Part shown: positions 43,547 through 52,800 of the stretch, piece by piece
How positions within the stretch are numbered: position 1 is the stretch's first letter
Layout of the letters: the number at the start of each line of letters is the position of its first letter
Assembly: GCA_964588695.1 (NCBI GenBank)
Contig: CAZPQK010000002.1
Location: 186,001 to 250,000 of the forward strand
Direction of reading: 5' to 3'
Length of the DNA stretch: 64,000 nt
From: CAZPQK01 sp964588695
GTDB taxonomy: Bacteria; Krumholzibacteriota; Krumholzibacteriia; WVZY01; JAKEHA01
The notes under the pieces: generated by a model
Told to the model about the DNA's origin: nothing
The model's database searches: none
What the model saw: the letters and a program-made list of their open reading frames with translations, nothing else
Program-made: the position numbers and the translations under genes

Positions 43547-45067
43547 CTACTTCTCCAGGGTCGACGTGGTCTCAAGTTGGTAACGGCCGTATCCCTCCCG
43601 ATCAACAAAGAAATACCGTGCACCAATGTCACGATTCATCACTTCGTCGCGGTTAAGAATCGGCTTGCCGGCACCGTGGTACACCCACAGTTCGTAGGGA
43701 TAACCGACATTGCCGCCTTCACCCGGCCGGGCAACCCCGCGCGAGTCAAGTAGCGCGTCACGAGTCGTCCCCGAGTTGTAAAGCTTGTTACCGGTACTAC
43801 TGTAGTTAATGGCGTGAAAGCGATCGCCAACCTTGTCCATCGCCTCCGACATGACTTCGCGGTTAACCGGGATTACATCCTCGACCAGTTCGTCGGGCGC
43901 GCCGAACCTCATGTAGAGTTCTCCGCGCGGGGTAAAAATCGCGGGCGTGTTTCCTTCGACGTAGCGGTCGTTGATGTAGGCGAGGCGAGTTAGAAACTCG
44001 CGATAGGCTTCGTTCTCGGCGGTTTCTGGTGTCGGGTCAAAAGACTTCCAAAGCTTATCAAGCGTTTGCTCCTGCTCTCCGGGCATCGTTAAACGAAACT
44101 CCTCGAACTTGATATCGCCCAACAAAAACCGAGCTTCGGCCAGAAAGTCTCGCCGCGACACTTCCCAAGTGCGCAGATCCCACGCAACCGAAAACGTCCC
44201 ACCACGAGCGCGGCGTAACACAACCCCGTCCTGCTTGAAAAAGTAGACCACCTGGTAGGCCCCTGCCGGAAACCGGTTCAGGTCGGTTTGCCAGAACACC
44301 GGGTAAGTGGCAAGTTCTCCCATTCGTTCTGAGCGCGGCGGCAATTCGATTGTCGAGACCGCAAGTTCCACTCCGGCAAAGTCGGTGACCACCGCTTGAA
44401 ACTCAAATGTCGACTGCGAGGCCTGGTCAGTCGGTAGATACAACTCCAGAAACACCGCCAACGAATCCTTGTACAGCCCGTACATCCGCGGCGGGTTGGC
44501 CGCGTAGCGCGTGCCGCTTTCTTCTTCGACGCGGCGCCACACAAACTTGGTATCGCTAAAACCGGGATCGATGTCGTTGAATTCGGCAACGTCGAGTTGT
44601 GCCTTGCGGACTGCCGAAAGTTTGTTCTTTCTGCTGACCACGCCGACCATTGTCAGTTTGGGCGCTTCCAGGTCTTCAATCGCCACCGATATTTGATACC
44701 GGCCCGGCGGTAGTTGGTAGCGCTTGGCAATGGCTTGAAAGTATCGGGAATTGTCTGCGCGCTCCTGTGTGGTTTCAAAAAACTCAAGCTTTTCGGCGTC
44801 TTCTACAATCGCTTTGCCGTCGAGGTCCCGCACAAGCACACTTAGTTTCACGCGCGAGCGAAACTGACTACGGTGCTCACGAAACCGAATCTCGTTGTTT
44901 GGCACCCGAATGTTGACCTCTTCGATGGTCTTGCCGTCCGCGCCGCGAAACGACGCCGAGTCCAGATAGAACACAAAATCGCCGGTACCCACTTGCTCCG
45001 CGCCGGCAACGCCGGTCATCGCCAGGAGGGCTGTGAATGCTAAGAGCAGCCTGCTAATTGTCGTCAT
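43547..45067 (-). CDS. GWxTD-family secreted protein with degenerate motif
   Basis: A 506-residue exported protein. Start at 45067 (M-T-T-I-S-R) with GGAG 9 nt upstream, then a signal peptide ending V-A-G-A. The layout matches the GWxTD protein at 33.5-34.8 kb: beta-rich middle, an F-D-P-T-P-E-T-A-E-N-E block, then I-N-D-R-Y-V-E-G-N-T-P-A-I-F-T-P-R-G-E-L-Y and F-G-A-P-D-E. The Gly-Trp-x-Thr-Asp signature itself is replaced (T-P-A-I-F-T-P-R-G), so membership rests on the surrounding blocks. It lies between the Ton operon and the PorV-like gene. Function unknown. Confidence 0.75.
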   Translation of the reverse strand: MTTISRLLLAFTALLAMTGVAGAEQVGTGDFVFYLDSASFRGADGKTIEEVNIRVPNNEIRFREHRSQFRSRVKLSVLVRDLDGKAIVEDAEKLEFFETTQERADNSRYFQAIAKRYQLPPGRYQISVAIEDLEAPKLTMVGVVSRKNKLSAVRKAQLDVAEFNDIDPGFSDTKFVWRRVEEESGTRYAANPPRMYGLYKDSLAVFLELYLPTDQASQSTFEFQAVVTDFAGVELAVSTIELPPRSERMGELATYPVFWQTDLNRFPAGAYQVVYFFKQDGVVLRRARGGTFSVAWDLRTWEVSRRDFLAEARFLLGDIKFEEFRLTMPGEQEQTLDKLWKSFDPTPETAENEAYREFLTRLAYINDRYVEGNTPAIFTPRGELYMRFGAPDELVEDVIPVNREVMSEAMDKVGDRFHAINYSSTGNKLYNSGTTRDALLDSRGVARPGEGGNVGYPYELWVYHGAGKPILNRDEVMNRDIGARYFFVDREGYGRYQLETTSTLEK

Positions 45068-45151
45068 CGCGGCAGTCTCCAAAGTTGAGGTGACCACAAA
45101 AAGTTAACCCCTTCGCGGGGTGCGCGCAATCCGTCAGCGCCGATCGTTGCC

Positions 45152-45185
45152 CAAATAAAGCGGGGCACCCGAGTGGGGTGCCCCG
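45152..45185 (-). terminator. Intrinsic terminator after the PorV-like gene
   Basis: CGGGGCACCC (45161-45170) pairs perfectly with GGGTGCCCCG (45176-45185); CTTTATTTGG follows on the minus strand. Confidence 0.7.
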
Positions 45186-45219
45186 TTGTGAGATCGATTT
45201 CTTTGGGTCGCGGCTAAGC

Positions 45220-46167
45220 CTAGTAGCTAAACGCGAGAGACACGCGGTGAACTTCCTGGAGGAAATCCATGTCCACCCACGAGTAATCGAGCACCAGGTC
45301 GGAGGTTTGACTGGTGTCGATTCTGAATCCAAAACCGCCGGCAACTCCGGCTGCATCGGCGTTGATGTTGTATCCGCCGCGCAGAAAGAAGAACTGGTTA
45401 AACGAGTACTCGCCACCTAGGTTGATTCGCTCGTCGTTGTCCGACGGATGCGAGAACTCAAATACGCTTTGGAAAGTGTTCACGCCACGCGCGTACGGCG
45501 TCGCGGCAAGACCCACTTTAAACACCGTCGGCATTTTGGACGAGCGATCGTCGTAGTTGACTTCGGCGCCGAGGCTCTGAATCAACATACCCAAACGCAT
45601 GCCCCACAGACCGATTCGGTATACGAGTCCGAAGTCCACGGCGAAAGTGTTAACACTTTTCTCGGCAAGGCCCGAGTGAATAAAGTGAACTGTTCCGCCC
45701 GACGAAAACTTGTCGGTAAAAAACTTCGCGTACGACACACCAAAAGACATGTCGCCGGCATCGAAGGTTTGGCCGGTGCCTTCCGGGAGGAAGATGGTCC
45801 GCTCTTTTTGCGGATCCATTGTTAGCGCGCGTGCGCTAACCCCAAAGGTTCCGGGCACGAACGGCAACGTGAACACGCCCGCAGCGTAGTTCAAGTCGAT
45901 GTCCGCAGGCCACCAGGTCTGGCTAACCGAAATGGAAGTACGGGTCACGTCCACCATGCCCGCCGGGTTCCAATACGTCGCGGTTGCGTCGTTGGAAATA
46001 GCGGTAAAGGCATCACCCATACCGGCCGCACGCGCCGAAACACCAATCTTCAGAAACTGAAGGGCATAGGTGCCGACCTTGGCGAACGGCTCAGTCGCAA
46101 ACGACTGCGCCGGAAGCATGGCGACTAAAATCGCCACCACCACAAACTGAATTGCTTTCGATCTCAC
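45220..46167 (-). CDS. PorV/PorQ family outer-membrane protein
   Basis: A 315-residue FadL-like barrel of the PorV/PorQ family. Signal peptide to about S-F-A (25), then the family start K-V-G-T-Y-A-L-Q-F-L-K-I-G-V-S-A-R-A-A-G-M-G-D-A-F, N-D-A-T-A-T-Y-W-N-P-A-G, and alternating strands ending V-H-R-V-S-L-A-F-S-Y. In Bacteroidetes PorV shuttles type IX secretion substrates; no other type IX component is in the window, so that role is not claimed. GTG start with GAGGAGGT; 51 bp after the TonB-dependent receptor gene, probably one transcript. Confidence 0.88.
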   Translation of the reverse strand: MRSKAIQFVVVAILVAMLPAQSFATEPFAKVGTYALQFLKIGVSARAAGMGDAFTAISNDATATYWNPAGMVDVTRTSISVSQTWWPADIDLNYAAGVFTLPFVPGTFGVSARALTMDPQKERTIFLPEGTGQTFDAGDMSFGVSYAKFFTDKFSSGGTVHFIHSGLAEKSVNTFAVDFGLVYRIGLWGMRLGMLIQSLGAEVNYDDRSSKMPTVFKVGLAATPYARGVNTFQSVFEFSHPSDNDERINLGGEYSFNQFFFLRGGYNINADAAGVAGGFGFRIDTSQTSDLVLDYSWVDMDFLQEVHRVSLAFSY

Positions 46168-46218
46168 AGTTACCTCCTCGGTCTAGCTGAAACCGCCAAC
46201 TTTTGGCGTGCCTCGGTG

Positions 46219-49200
46219 CTAGAATTCGAAGCCAAATCCGATTCTCCAGATGCGGTGGGTTTCCCAGATCGTCGGATCGAAAACCGGGTTGAACTCGTCC
46301 AAACCGTCATCGTTAATGTCTTGCAGGTACGCGCCACCGTAGTTACCGGTTTCCGTCAGGTACGAGCCGCCGTCCATACCAGCACTCGTCAAACCTGGGA
46401 ACGCGCCGGGCGACGTACCGCCGGGCAACAACACGTCGTCGTCGAGCAGGTTTCGCCCTTCAAAGAACAGCGTAAGCTCGCGGCCGTAAATGTTGAACTG
46501 TTTACGTCCCTGGAGCGACAGCTTGTGGCTTGGCTCCAGTCTTCGGGAGTTCTCCCATGTCGGATCGGCCAGTCGTGCAAACCGGTCAACCGGCGTCCAC
46601 GGTAAACCGCTTCCGTATGAGTAAATTGTGGTCGCGCCCCACTTGTTCTGATCCTGTAGACGCAACGTTACGTTAAACGTGTGCCGCTGATCCCAGTCGA
46701 GCGATTGTTCTTCGGTCGGCAAGTGGGTCAGGCCCGTAGCCGAACGGCCAAAGTCCGCATCCGATGCCACACCATCCGCAAACGCGTAGGTGTAGTAAAT
46801 CTCGAATCCCAACCGGCGCGTCAGACGCTTTTCCAGCGACAACTCGAGACCACGCGACGACGCGTATGTCCGGTTGATGTAACGGAAGCTCTGGATTCCG
46901 GTGGAGTCATCGGTAACCAACGTCGACGAGATCAAACCGTAGATGTCCTTGTTGAACACCGTAAAGTTGGCAGCAATGTCGTCGGTGAACTGGTGAGAAA
47001 TACCAGCCTGATACGAAACCGTTAGCTCCGGCTCCAGGTTCGGGTTACCCAGCGTGCCCAACGACCCGATTGCGTCCTGCGTTTTAAACAAGAACACTCG
47101 GCTCGGCCATTGCGTGAATCGACCGTAGTGGAAGAAAAACTTGTCGCGGTCGGTAATGGGAAACGCAAATCCGAGTCGCGGCGACAGGTTCCACTTAATC
47201 TGCTCGACATCCTTAGGAATGTCTTCACTGTTAATTAGAATTTCACTGTTGTTACCAGTGTTAAACCACTCGAAGCGCAGACCACCGTTAACCACCATGC
47301 CTTCGTACTCCCACTTATCCTGTACGTACGCGGCGCCTTCGGTGTTGTAGTTGGTGTACTGGTTAACGTTGAGCCCCTGCTGATACAGGCCCTCGTCGGT
47401 GTTAAAGCGACGCAATCCGGGAGAGGTTCGCTCGTCGTCCTGCAGGCGGTTATAGATGAGCTGAACACCGGTCTTAATGCGATGTCCTTTGACCTGCTCG
47501 GAAGTCAGGTCGGACTTTATCAGGTACTGAACCGTTTTCTGGTCGCTGTAAAAGGGGTAATCGTACGACGTTACAAAGTACGGAAACGCATCGTCGGTGT
47601 AGTAAACAGGGTTCGAAAGACCACCCTCAAGGTAAGTACCGTTGGGCAAAGTCGTCGGCTGACCCGCGGTTAAATAATCTTCGGGTGCTTTGGCGTTTCC
47701 GTTCTCGTCGGCCACAGCCGTAGTGGTGTTCAACTGCAAGCGACTGACCTTAACCGAATAAAGCAGCTTGGGAGTCAGGTTGTGGTTGTAGCCAAACTTG
47801 ACTTGAAGGTTGTCGCTGGTGGTCTCCGGTGTCCGCTCGGCCGAGTTGAACGAAACAAACGCCGAGTCGGCGCCGCTCGGGTCACGGACAAACGACTTGA
47901 ACTCACTAAACGGGAACTGAAACCCTTCGAACAGCACCTGCGGCTTGTAACCGATCACAGTCGAACCGTCGGCGGTCATGATCGCTTCGTCCCACACCAC
48001 GGTGCGGACAGTTTCGCCGGTGCGAATGTCGGCGGCGCGGAAGTTTTCATAAGTAATGATCGAAACCACGCCGGTTTCGGGGTCACGAACCGTTTGCTCG
48101 ACGATGACCGGACGGATGTTTAGCGTTTGCATCCTGGTCGCCTCGTCGGCGATCTCTGCCCACGGGCCTTTGTCGATCCGCGCGATTCCGGCAAACTCGA
48201 ACGTTTCCAGTTCTCCGGGGTTGGGCTCGAACTTAAGACCCAGCCGTTGAAAGTAGAACAGCTTGGAAACGTAGCCCTCAATGTTCCAGTTGTTAAAGTA
48301 TGCGTCGCGCTGCGACCGCGAGATAATCGCTTCGCCCGAGATCTTGATCTCGTTCGTTGGTCGATACGTCAGCTTGGTCTGCAGGTTGTAGCTTTCGGTC
48401 TGACGTTCGCGCCACTTAAGCCAATCGGTAATCTTATGTTCGGTGCGTGGTTCAATCGTGCTGTTTTCGGTATCCGAAAACGACGCCTCACCGGACACGT
48501 AGTAACGAAGACTACGCCACGGCGTCGGGCCACCGAAGCCCAGGCTCAGTCGGTCAAAGTTGGTATAGGTCTTATCCTGACGGCCAAAGTCGTCTGTAAA
48601 GTAACGGAATTCACCCGCGAACTTACGACCGCCTTCTTTTGTGGCAATGTTGATAACCGCGGATTGGGCATCGCCGAACTCGGCGTCCATACCGCCGGAT
48701 ACGATCTCCGATCCCTGCGTGCCCAACAGGCCGACGCTAACCGTGCCGCCCCCAAGCGGGTCGTCTACGGGAACGCCGTCAATTTGAATCTGTACCTCGC
48801 CCGAGCGACCGCCGCGGACGTGCATGTCGTCGCCCGACTTTACGATACCGGCTTTCAGCGCCACCGCTTCGAGCACGTCATCCACCGGCATCTCTTCCAA
48901 TTGATCGGAGGAAACCGAGGCCCGGGTATCAGAAGCGGTGACCTCAACCATGGGCTTATCTGCGGTGACCACAATCTCTTGGGTCTGCGCAACGATGGTT
49001 TCTTCGAGGGTAAATGCAACGGTAGTGTTGGAACCGTTGGTGACCTGGATACCGGTCTTTTCGATCGTCTTGTAGCCCATCATGAGGGCTTTGACGGTGT
49101 AGGTACCGGCCGGCACTCCGGAAATCGTAAACTTGCCGTCGGCCAGGCTCATCGCGCCAAGCTGCGTTCCGTCAACGATCACGTTGGCGTACGCGAGCGG

Positions 49201-49329
49201 TTTCTTGCTCTTGGAGTCGACGATTGTTCCCGAGATAATGCCCTGAGCTTGGGCACTGGCTTGGAACCCAACCACGAGCGCGAGGGTACAACCCAGTAGA
49301 GCGAAACCCCGCTTCGCAACTCGCATCAT
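46219..49329 (-). CDS. TonB-dependent receptor with N-terminal carboxypeptidase-D-like domain
   Basis: A 1,036-residue outer-membrane receptor. Signal peptide (A-Q-A-Q, about 28), CarboxypepD_reg-like domain (about 30-115; S-G-T-I-V-D, P-L-A-Y-A-N-V), plug (about 120-245; V-R-G-G-R-S-G-E-V-Q-I and G-G-M-D-A-E-F-G-D-A-Q-S-A), then a 22-strand-size barrel ending I-W-R-I-G-F-G-F-E-F. Near residue 1005 an extracellular-type loop reads D-I-N-D-D-G-L-D-E-F, like a calcium-binding loop. It imports a large or scarce ligand with TonB energy; ligand unknown. No SusD-like partner is adjacent. It has its own promoter and a leader of about 200 nt. Confidence 0.93.
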   Translation of the reverse strand: MMRVAKRGFALLGCTLALVVGFQASAQAQGIISGTIVDSKSKKPLAYANVIVDGTQLGAMSLADGKFTISGVPAGTYTVKALMMGYKTIEKTGIQVTNGSNTTVAFTLEETIVAQTQEIVVTADKPMVEVTASDTRASVSSDQLEEMPVDDVLEAVALKAGIVKSGDDMHVRGGRSGEVQIQIDGVPVDDPLGGGTVSVGLLGTQGSEIVSGGMDAEFGDAQSAVINIATKEGGRKFAGEFRYFTDDFGRQDKTYTNFDRLSLGFGGPTPWRSLRYYVSGEASFSDTENSTIEPRTEHKITDWLKWRERQTESYNLQTKLTYRPTNEIKISGEAIISRSQRDAYFNNWNIEGYVSKLFYFQRLGLKFEPNPGELETFEFAGIARIDKGPWAEIADEATRMQTLNIRPVIVEQTVRDPETGVVSIITYENFRAADIRTGETVRTVVWDEAIMTADGSTVIGYKPQVLFEGFQFPFSEFKSFVRDPSGADSAFVSFNSAERTPETTSDNLQVKFGYNHNLTPKLLYSVKVSRLQLNTTTAVADENGNAKAPEDYLTAGQPTTLPNGTYLEGGLSNPVYYTDDAFPYFVTSYDYPFYSDQKTVQYLIKSDLTSEQVKGHRIKTGVQLIYNRLQDDERTSPGLRRFNTDEGLYQQGLNVNQYTNYNTEGAAYVQDKWEYEGMVVNGGLRFEWFNTGNNSEILINSEDIPKDVEQIKWNLSPRLGFAFPITDRDKFFFHYGRFTQWPSRVFLFKTQDAIGSLGTLGNPNLEPELTVSYQAGISHQFTDDIAANFTVFNKDIYGLISSTLVTDDSTGIQSFRYINRTYASSRGLELSLEKRLTRRLGFEIYYTYAFADGVASDADFGRSATGLTHLPTEEQSLDWDQRHTFNVTLRLQDQNKWGATTIYSYGSGLPWTPVDRFARLADPTWENSRRLEPSHKLSLQGRKQFNIYGRELTLFFEGRNLLDDDVLLPGGTSPGAFPGLTSAGMDGGSYLTETGNYGGAYLQDINDDGLDEFNPVFDPTIWETHRIWRIGFGFEF

Positions 49330-49535
49330 TTCACAACCCCTTTCCTAACGCTGTTTCGATGGCCTGCCTGGGGGGCGGACCGGCGTAGAAATCAGAACCA
49401 CGAGTGCCGAGTGGTTCACGCTTAAAATTCCTCTAAATCGGTGTGGGGATCGACGTCCTAGTCCGTCGTTAGGTGGGGTGACAGTATCACAGAAGCCCAA
49501 GAAATACTAGGCATATACGGGACTTCCTTCCCCAA

Positions 49536-49564
49536 AATATATCCAGGCTTTACCCCACTGTCAA
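49536..49564 (-). promoter_or_regulatory. Promoter of the first TonB-dependent receptor gene
   Basis: Perfect TTGACA (49564-49559), 17 bp, TATATT (49541-49536) on the minus strand. The leader of about 200 nt holds an inverted repeat GAACCAC/GTGGTTC at 49395-49417. Confidence 0.7.
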
Positions 49565-49734
49565 CCGGTCGAAATTGCCCGGGGCCCGGTCAGGCATCAC
49601 CAGGCTGTGGGGCCGCCAAACGATGTTAACCCCTTGTCATTAAGTTTCTTATGGCGGCGCAGCGCGCTCGACGCGCCAACCCGAAGCCCATTCAACCGTA
49701 TTTACTTGCAAACAAAACACTTAGCTTTTTTTAT

Positions 49735-49878
49735 GGTCGGCCACCATCCAGTGCAACCGAACTCCCGCGTTGGTTGCACGCGCGGTCGCAATTGCGGCGC
49801 ACCCTCCGGCCCACTCCCCAACCCACCGCATTTTTTGGGAAGGGCGGGCACTCGCGCGAGGCAGATAGGTGGCCGACC
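49735..49878. repeat. Structured intergenic element with nested inverted repeats
   Basis: The gap between the two receptor genes (49330-49884, 555 bp) has no supported gene. Its right part is bounded by a perfect 11-bp inverted repeat, GGTCGGCCACC (49735-49745) and GGTGGCCGACC (49868-49878). Nested inside are GTGCAACC/GGTTGCAC (49751-49758 and 49772-49779), the palindrome CGCAATTGCG (49787-49796) and the palindrome CTCGCGCGAG (49851-49860). It starts 6 bp after the stop codon of the second receptor gene. No T-run stands in terminator position and no target-site duplication is evident. It could be a folded RNA 3' element, a small miniature transposable element or a regulatory structure. Confidence 0.55.
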
Positions 49879-49884
49879 CGTTCC

Positions 49885-52800
49885 TTAGAACCGGTAGCCC
49901 AAACCCATCCGCCAGGTCCGATGAGGCTGCCAGACGCTCGGGTCGTGGACCGGCACAAAGTTGTCGGTCCCGTCGTCGTCGGTATCGGCAAGATACGCGC
50001 CGCCGTAGTTGCCGGTCTCGGTGAGGTACGCGCCACCGTCCATCTGCGCGTAGGTCATTCCCGGTGACACCAGGGGCGAGGTGCCCGACCGCCGAAGGAT
50101 GTCCTGATCCAGCAGGTTCCGACCTTCGACAAAAACCGTAAGCCCTTTAAACGCAGCTAGCTGTTTCTGTGCCCGCAGGTTAAGCCGGTGGGTTGGCTCC
50201 AGCCTTCGCGAGTTTTCCCAACTCGGGTCGGCCTTGCGCGCCAGGCGATCAACCGGTGTCCACGGCAGTCCGCTACCGTACTGGTATGACACCGACGTTA
50301 ACCAGTCACTACCGGCGAGTCGTAGAGTAGTGGATACGGTGTGTCGTTGATCCCAATCCAAGGGAAGCTCCTCGGTGGGAAGGTGCGTCAGCCCATCCGC
50401 CGACACACCAAACGATGCATCGCTGGAAACGCCATCGGCAAACGAATAGGTGTAGGCCAGATCGAAACCGACGTGGTTACTCAATCGCTTCTCTAATAAA
50501 AGCTCCAATCCCCGCGAAGAACCGTACGAGCGGTTTACCCAGCGATACCCTTGCAGCCCGGTCGAGTCGTCGGTGACCGGCGCAACAGCGACCAGGCCGT
50601 AGATGTCGTTGTTAAACAGCGCGAAGTGCCCCGCCACATCGTCGGAAAACTGGCGACCAATTCCCGCGACGTACGACACAGTGAGTTGCTCTTCCAGATT
50701 GGGGTTACCCAACACGCCGGTGTTGCCGATCAGGTTTTGCGAACCAAACAGCAGCGAGCGATCCGCCCATTGAGTGTTGCGTGCATAGTGAAAGAAAAAT
50801 TTGTCGCGATCGCTAATGGGAAACGAAATTCCGATGCGCGGCGACCACACCGCTTTGTATTCAACCAAGTATCGGTCAACGCCATCGGCATTAAGTGTGA
50901 TGTCGGGAGCGTTTCCGGTCGAAAAGAAATCCACCCGCATCCCCGCGTTAGCCACCAATGATTCGTAGAACCAGCGGTCCATCGCGTACAAGTTACCCTC
51001 CAGGTTATACGCGTGATAAATGTTTACGTTGGTTCCCCACTGGTCACGACCTAGCTGCGAATTGAATCGGCGCAAGCCCGGGTTTTGCCGTTCGTCCGAG
51101 TTGAGGTCGTTATAGATAAGCTGCCCGCCGAACTTAAACCGGTGCGACTTGATGTGGCGCGCATTAACCGCGGCCGAAGCAATGTATCGAACCGCGGTTT
51201 GCTGCGAGTACCAGGGAAAGTCATAGGCGGTTGCAAAGTATGGGTGGCTTGGGTCGGTGTACCATTCGGCCGCAGTGACACCGCCTTCCAGGTAGGTACC
51301 GTTGGGTAACGCCACCGGATGTCCCGCGGTGTCGTACTCCCAAGGATCCTGATCATTCACCCGTTGTGAGTTTTCATACTGAAGTCGTGCCACCCGCAAT
51401 TGGTACGACAGGCGTTCAGAGAGAACGTGGTCAAGCCCCAAGTGAAGATGCAGTTGGTTGTTCACCGTTTCTGGAGTTCGACCCGCCGAGTTAAACCCGA
51501 CAAATGAACTGTCGCGTTGTTGCGCGTCGAATTCGCTATATGGCGACTGAAAGCCGCTGAACAGGCTCCAACTTTTCACCGACCCGTCGGCCATGACCTG
51601 GTCGTATGCCACCAACCGGCCGCCGATGCGCGCCGCGCGAAAGCCTTCGTGCACAACAGTACTTTGCACGCCGGTGTGGGGATCGCGAACCACCTGTTCC
51701 ACAACCACCGGTTGAAGTTCCAGGCGACTCGACTCGGTTGCCCATGAACCGTGCGGAACCACTGTGACCGAACCGAAGGTGTAAATACCGTCACGTATCT
51801 CCACTAGTTGCTGGAAGTAGTGAATCTTGCCAACGTAGCCTTGCAAATTCCAGTTGTGTCGATACTGCTCCTGTCGCGAATGCGAGCCCACGGCTTCGGC
51901 GCTAAGTTTTATCGTTCCACGAGACCACGTCAGCTTGCCCTGAACGTTGTAAGACTCCGACTGACGGTCGCGAAACTTCAACCACTCGGTGATCTTGTGT
52001 TCTTCGCGCGGTTCAACGTTCGGCGTCTCCCCGTCGGTGAAAGTCGCCTGGCCGGAAACGAAATATCGCAGCTTACCGTTGCCGATTGGACCGCCGAAAC
52101 CCAGACTGGCTCGGTCGTAGTTGGTGTAGGTGCGGTCGGCGCGACCAAAATCATCGGTCCAGTACTGAAACTCTCCGCCAAACCGATCCCCGCCTTCGCG
52201 AGTTTTCAAGTTGATGATGGCCGACTGGGCATCGCCATATTCGGCATCCATACCACCGGTTATCAACTCGACACTTTGCGTTCCCACCAACGCCATATCG
52301 TAGCTGCTTCGTCCAAACGGATCGTCAACCGGAATACCGTAGTGCAGCGTTTTGACTTCGTTGCTGCGGCCGCCTTTAACCGAGAACTCACGATCGTCGA
52401 TCTGAACCACGCCGGGCGATTTTTCCACGACATCTTTAATCTTTTCGACGGCGTCTTGATCAAAGTCATCGCGCCCAAACTCGCGACCGGTATCGCTTGC
52501 GTGCGGATCCACTTCGGGATCGCCGACGCGTTTGCCCTGGGTAAAAAAGTCGCCCTCAATATAAATCAGCGATTCTTTTAACTCGATAGTGAGTTCAACT
52601 GGCTGGCCAGCTTTAACAGTTACCTCGCGCTGGAAGGTCTTGTACCCCATCATATGAACCCGCACGAGTTGTTTACCCAGCGGAACACCGACGACGGCAA
52701 ACTTTCCGTCCTTCAACACCATTGCGCCCAGCGTTGTGCCCGCAACAACGACGCTCGCATAGGCCAATGGGGTCTTGTCGTTAAATGCAACAACCTTTCC

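Noticed and set aside
45220..46167. PorV-like protein as evidence for a type IX secretion system
   Set aside because: No PorT, SprA, GldK-N, PorU or C-terminal sorting domains were seen; PorV/PorQ-like barrels are frequent in FCB bacteria without such a system.
48127..49299. 390-codon plus-strand frame inside the receptor gene
   Set aside because: Antisense to a clear TonB-dependent receptor; no recognisable domain. Long antisense frames recur throughout the window and follow from the codon bias of the real genes (also 27784-28920, 60521-61657, 9798-10844, 32459-33451).
49607..49888. Plus-strand frames in the gap between the two receptors
   Set aside because: Low-complexity Pro/Arg-rich products that cross the inverted repeats; better explained as non-coding structured DNA.
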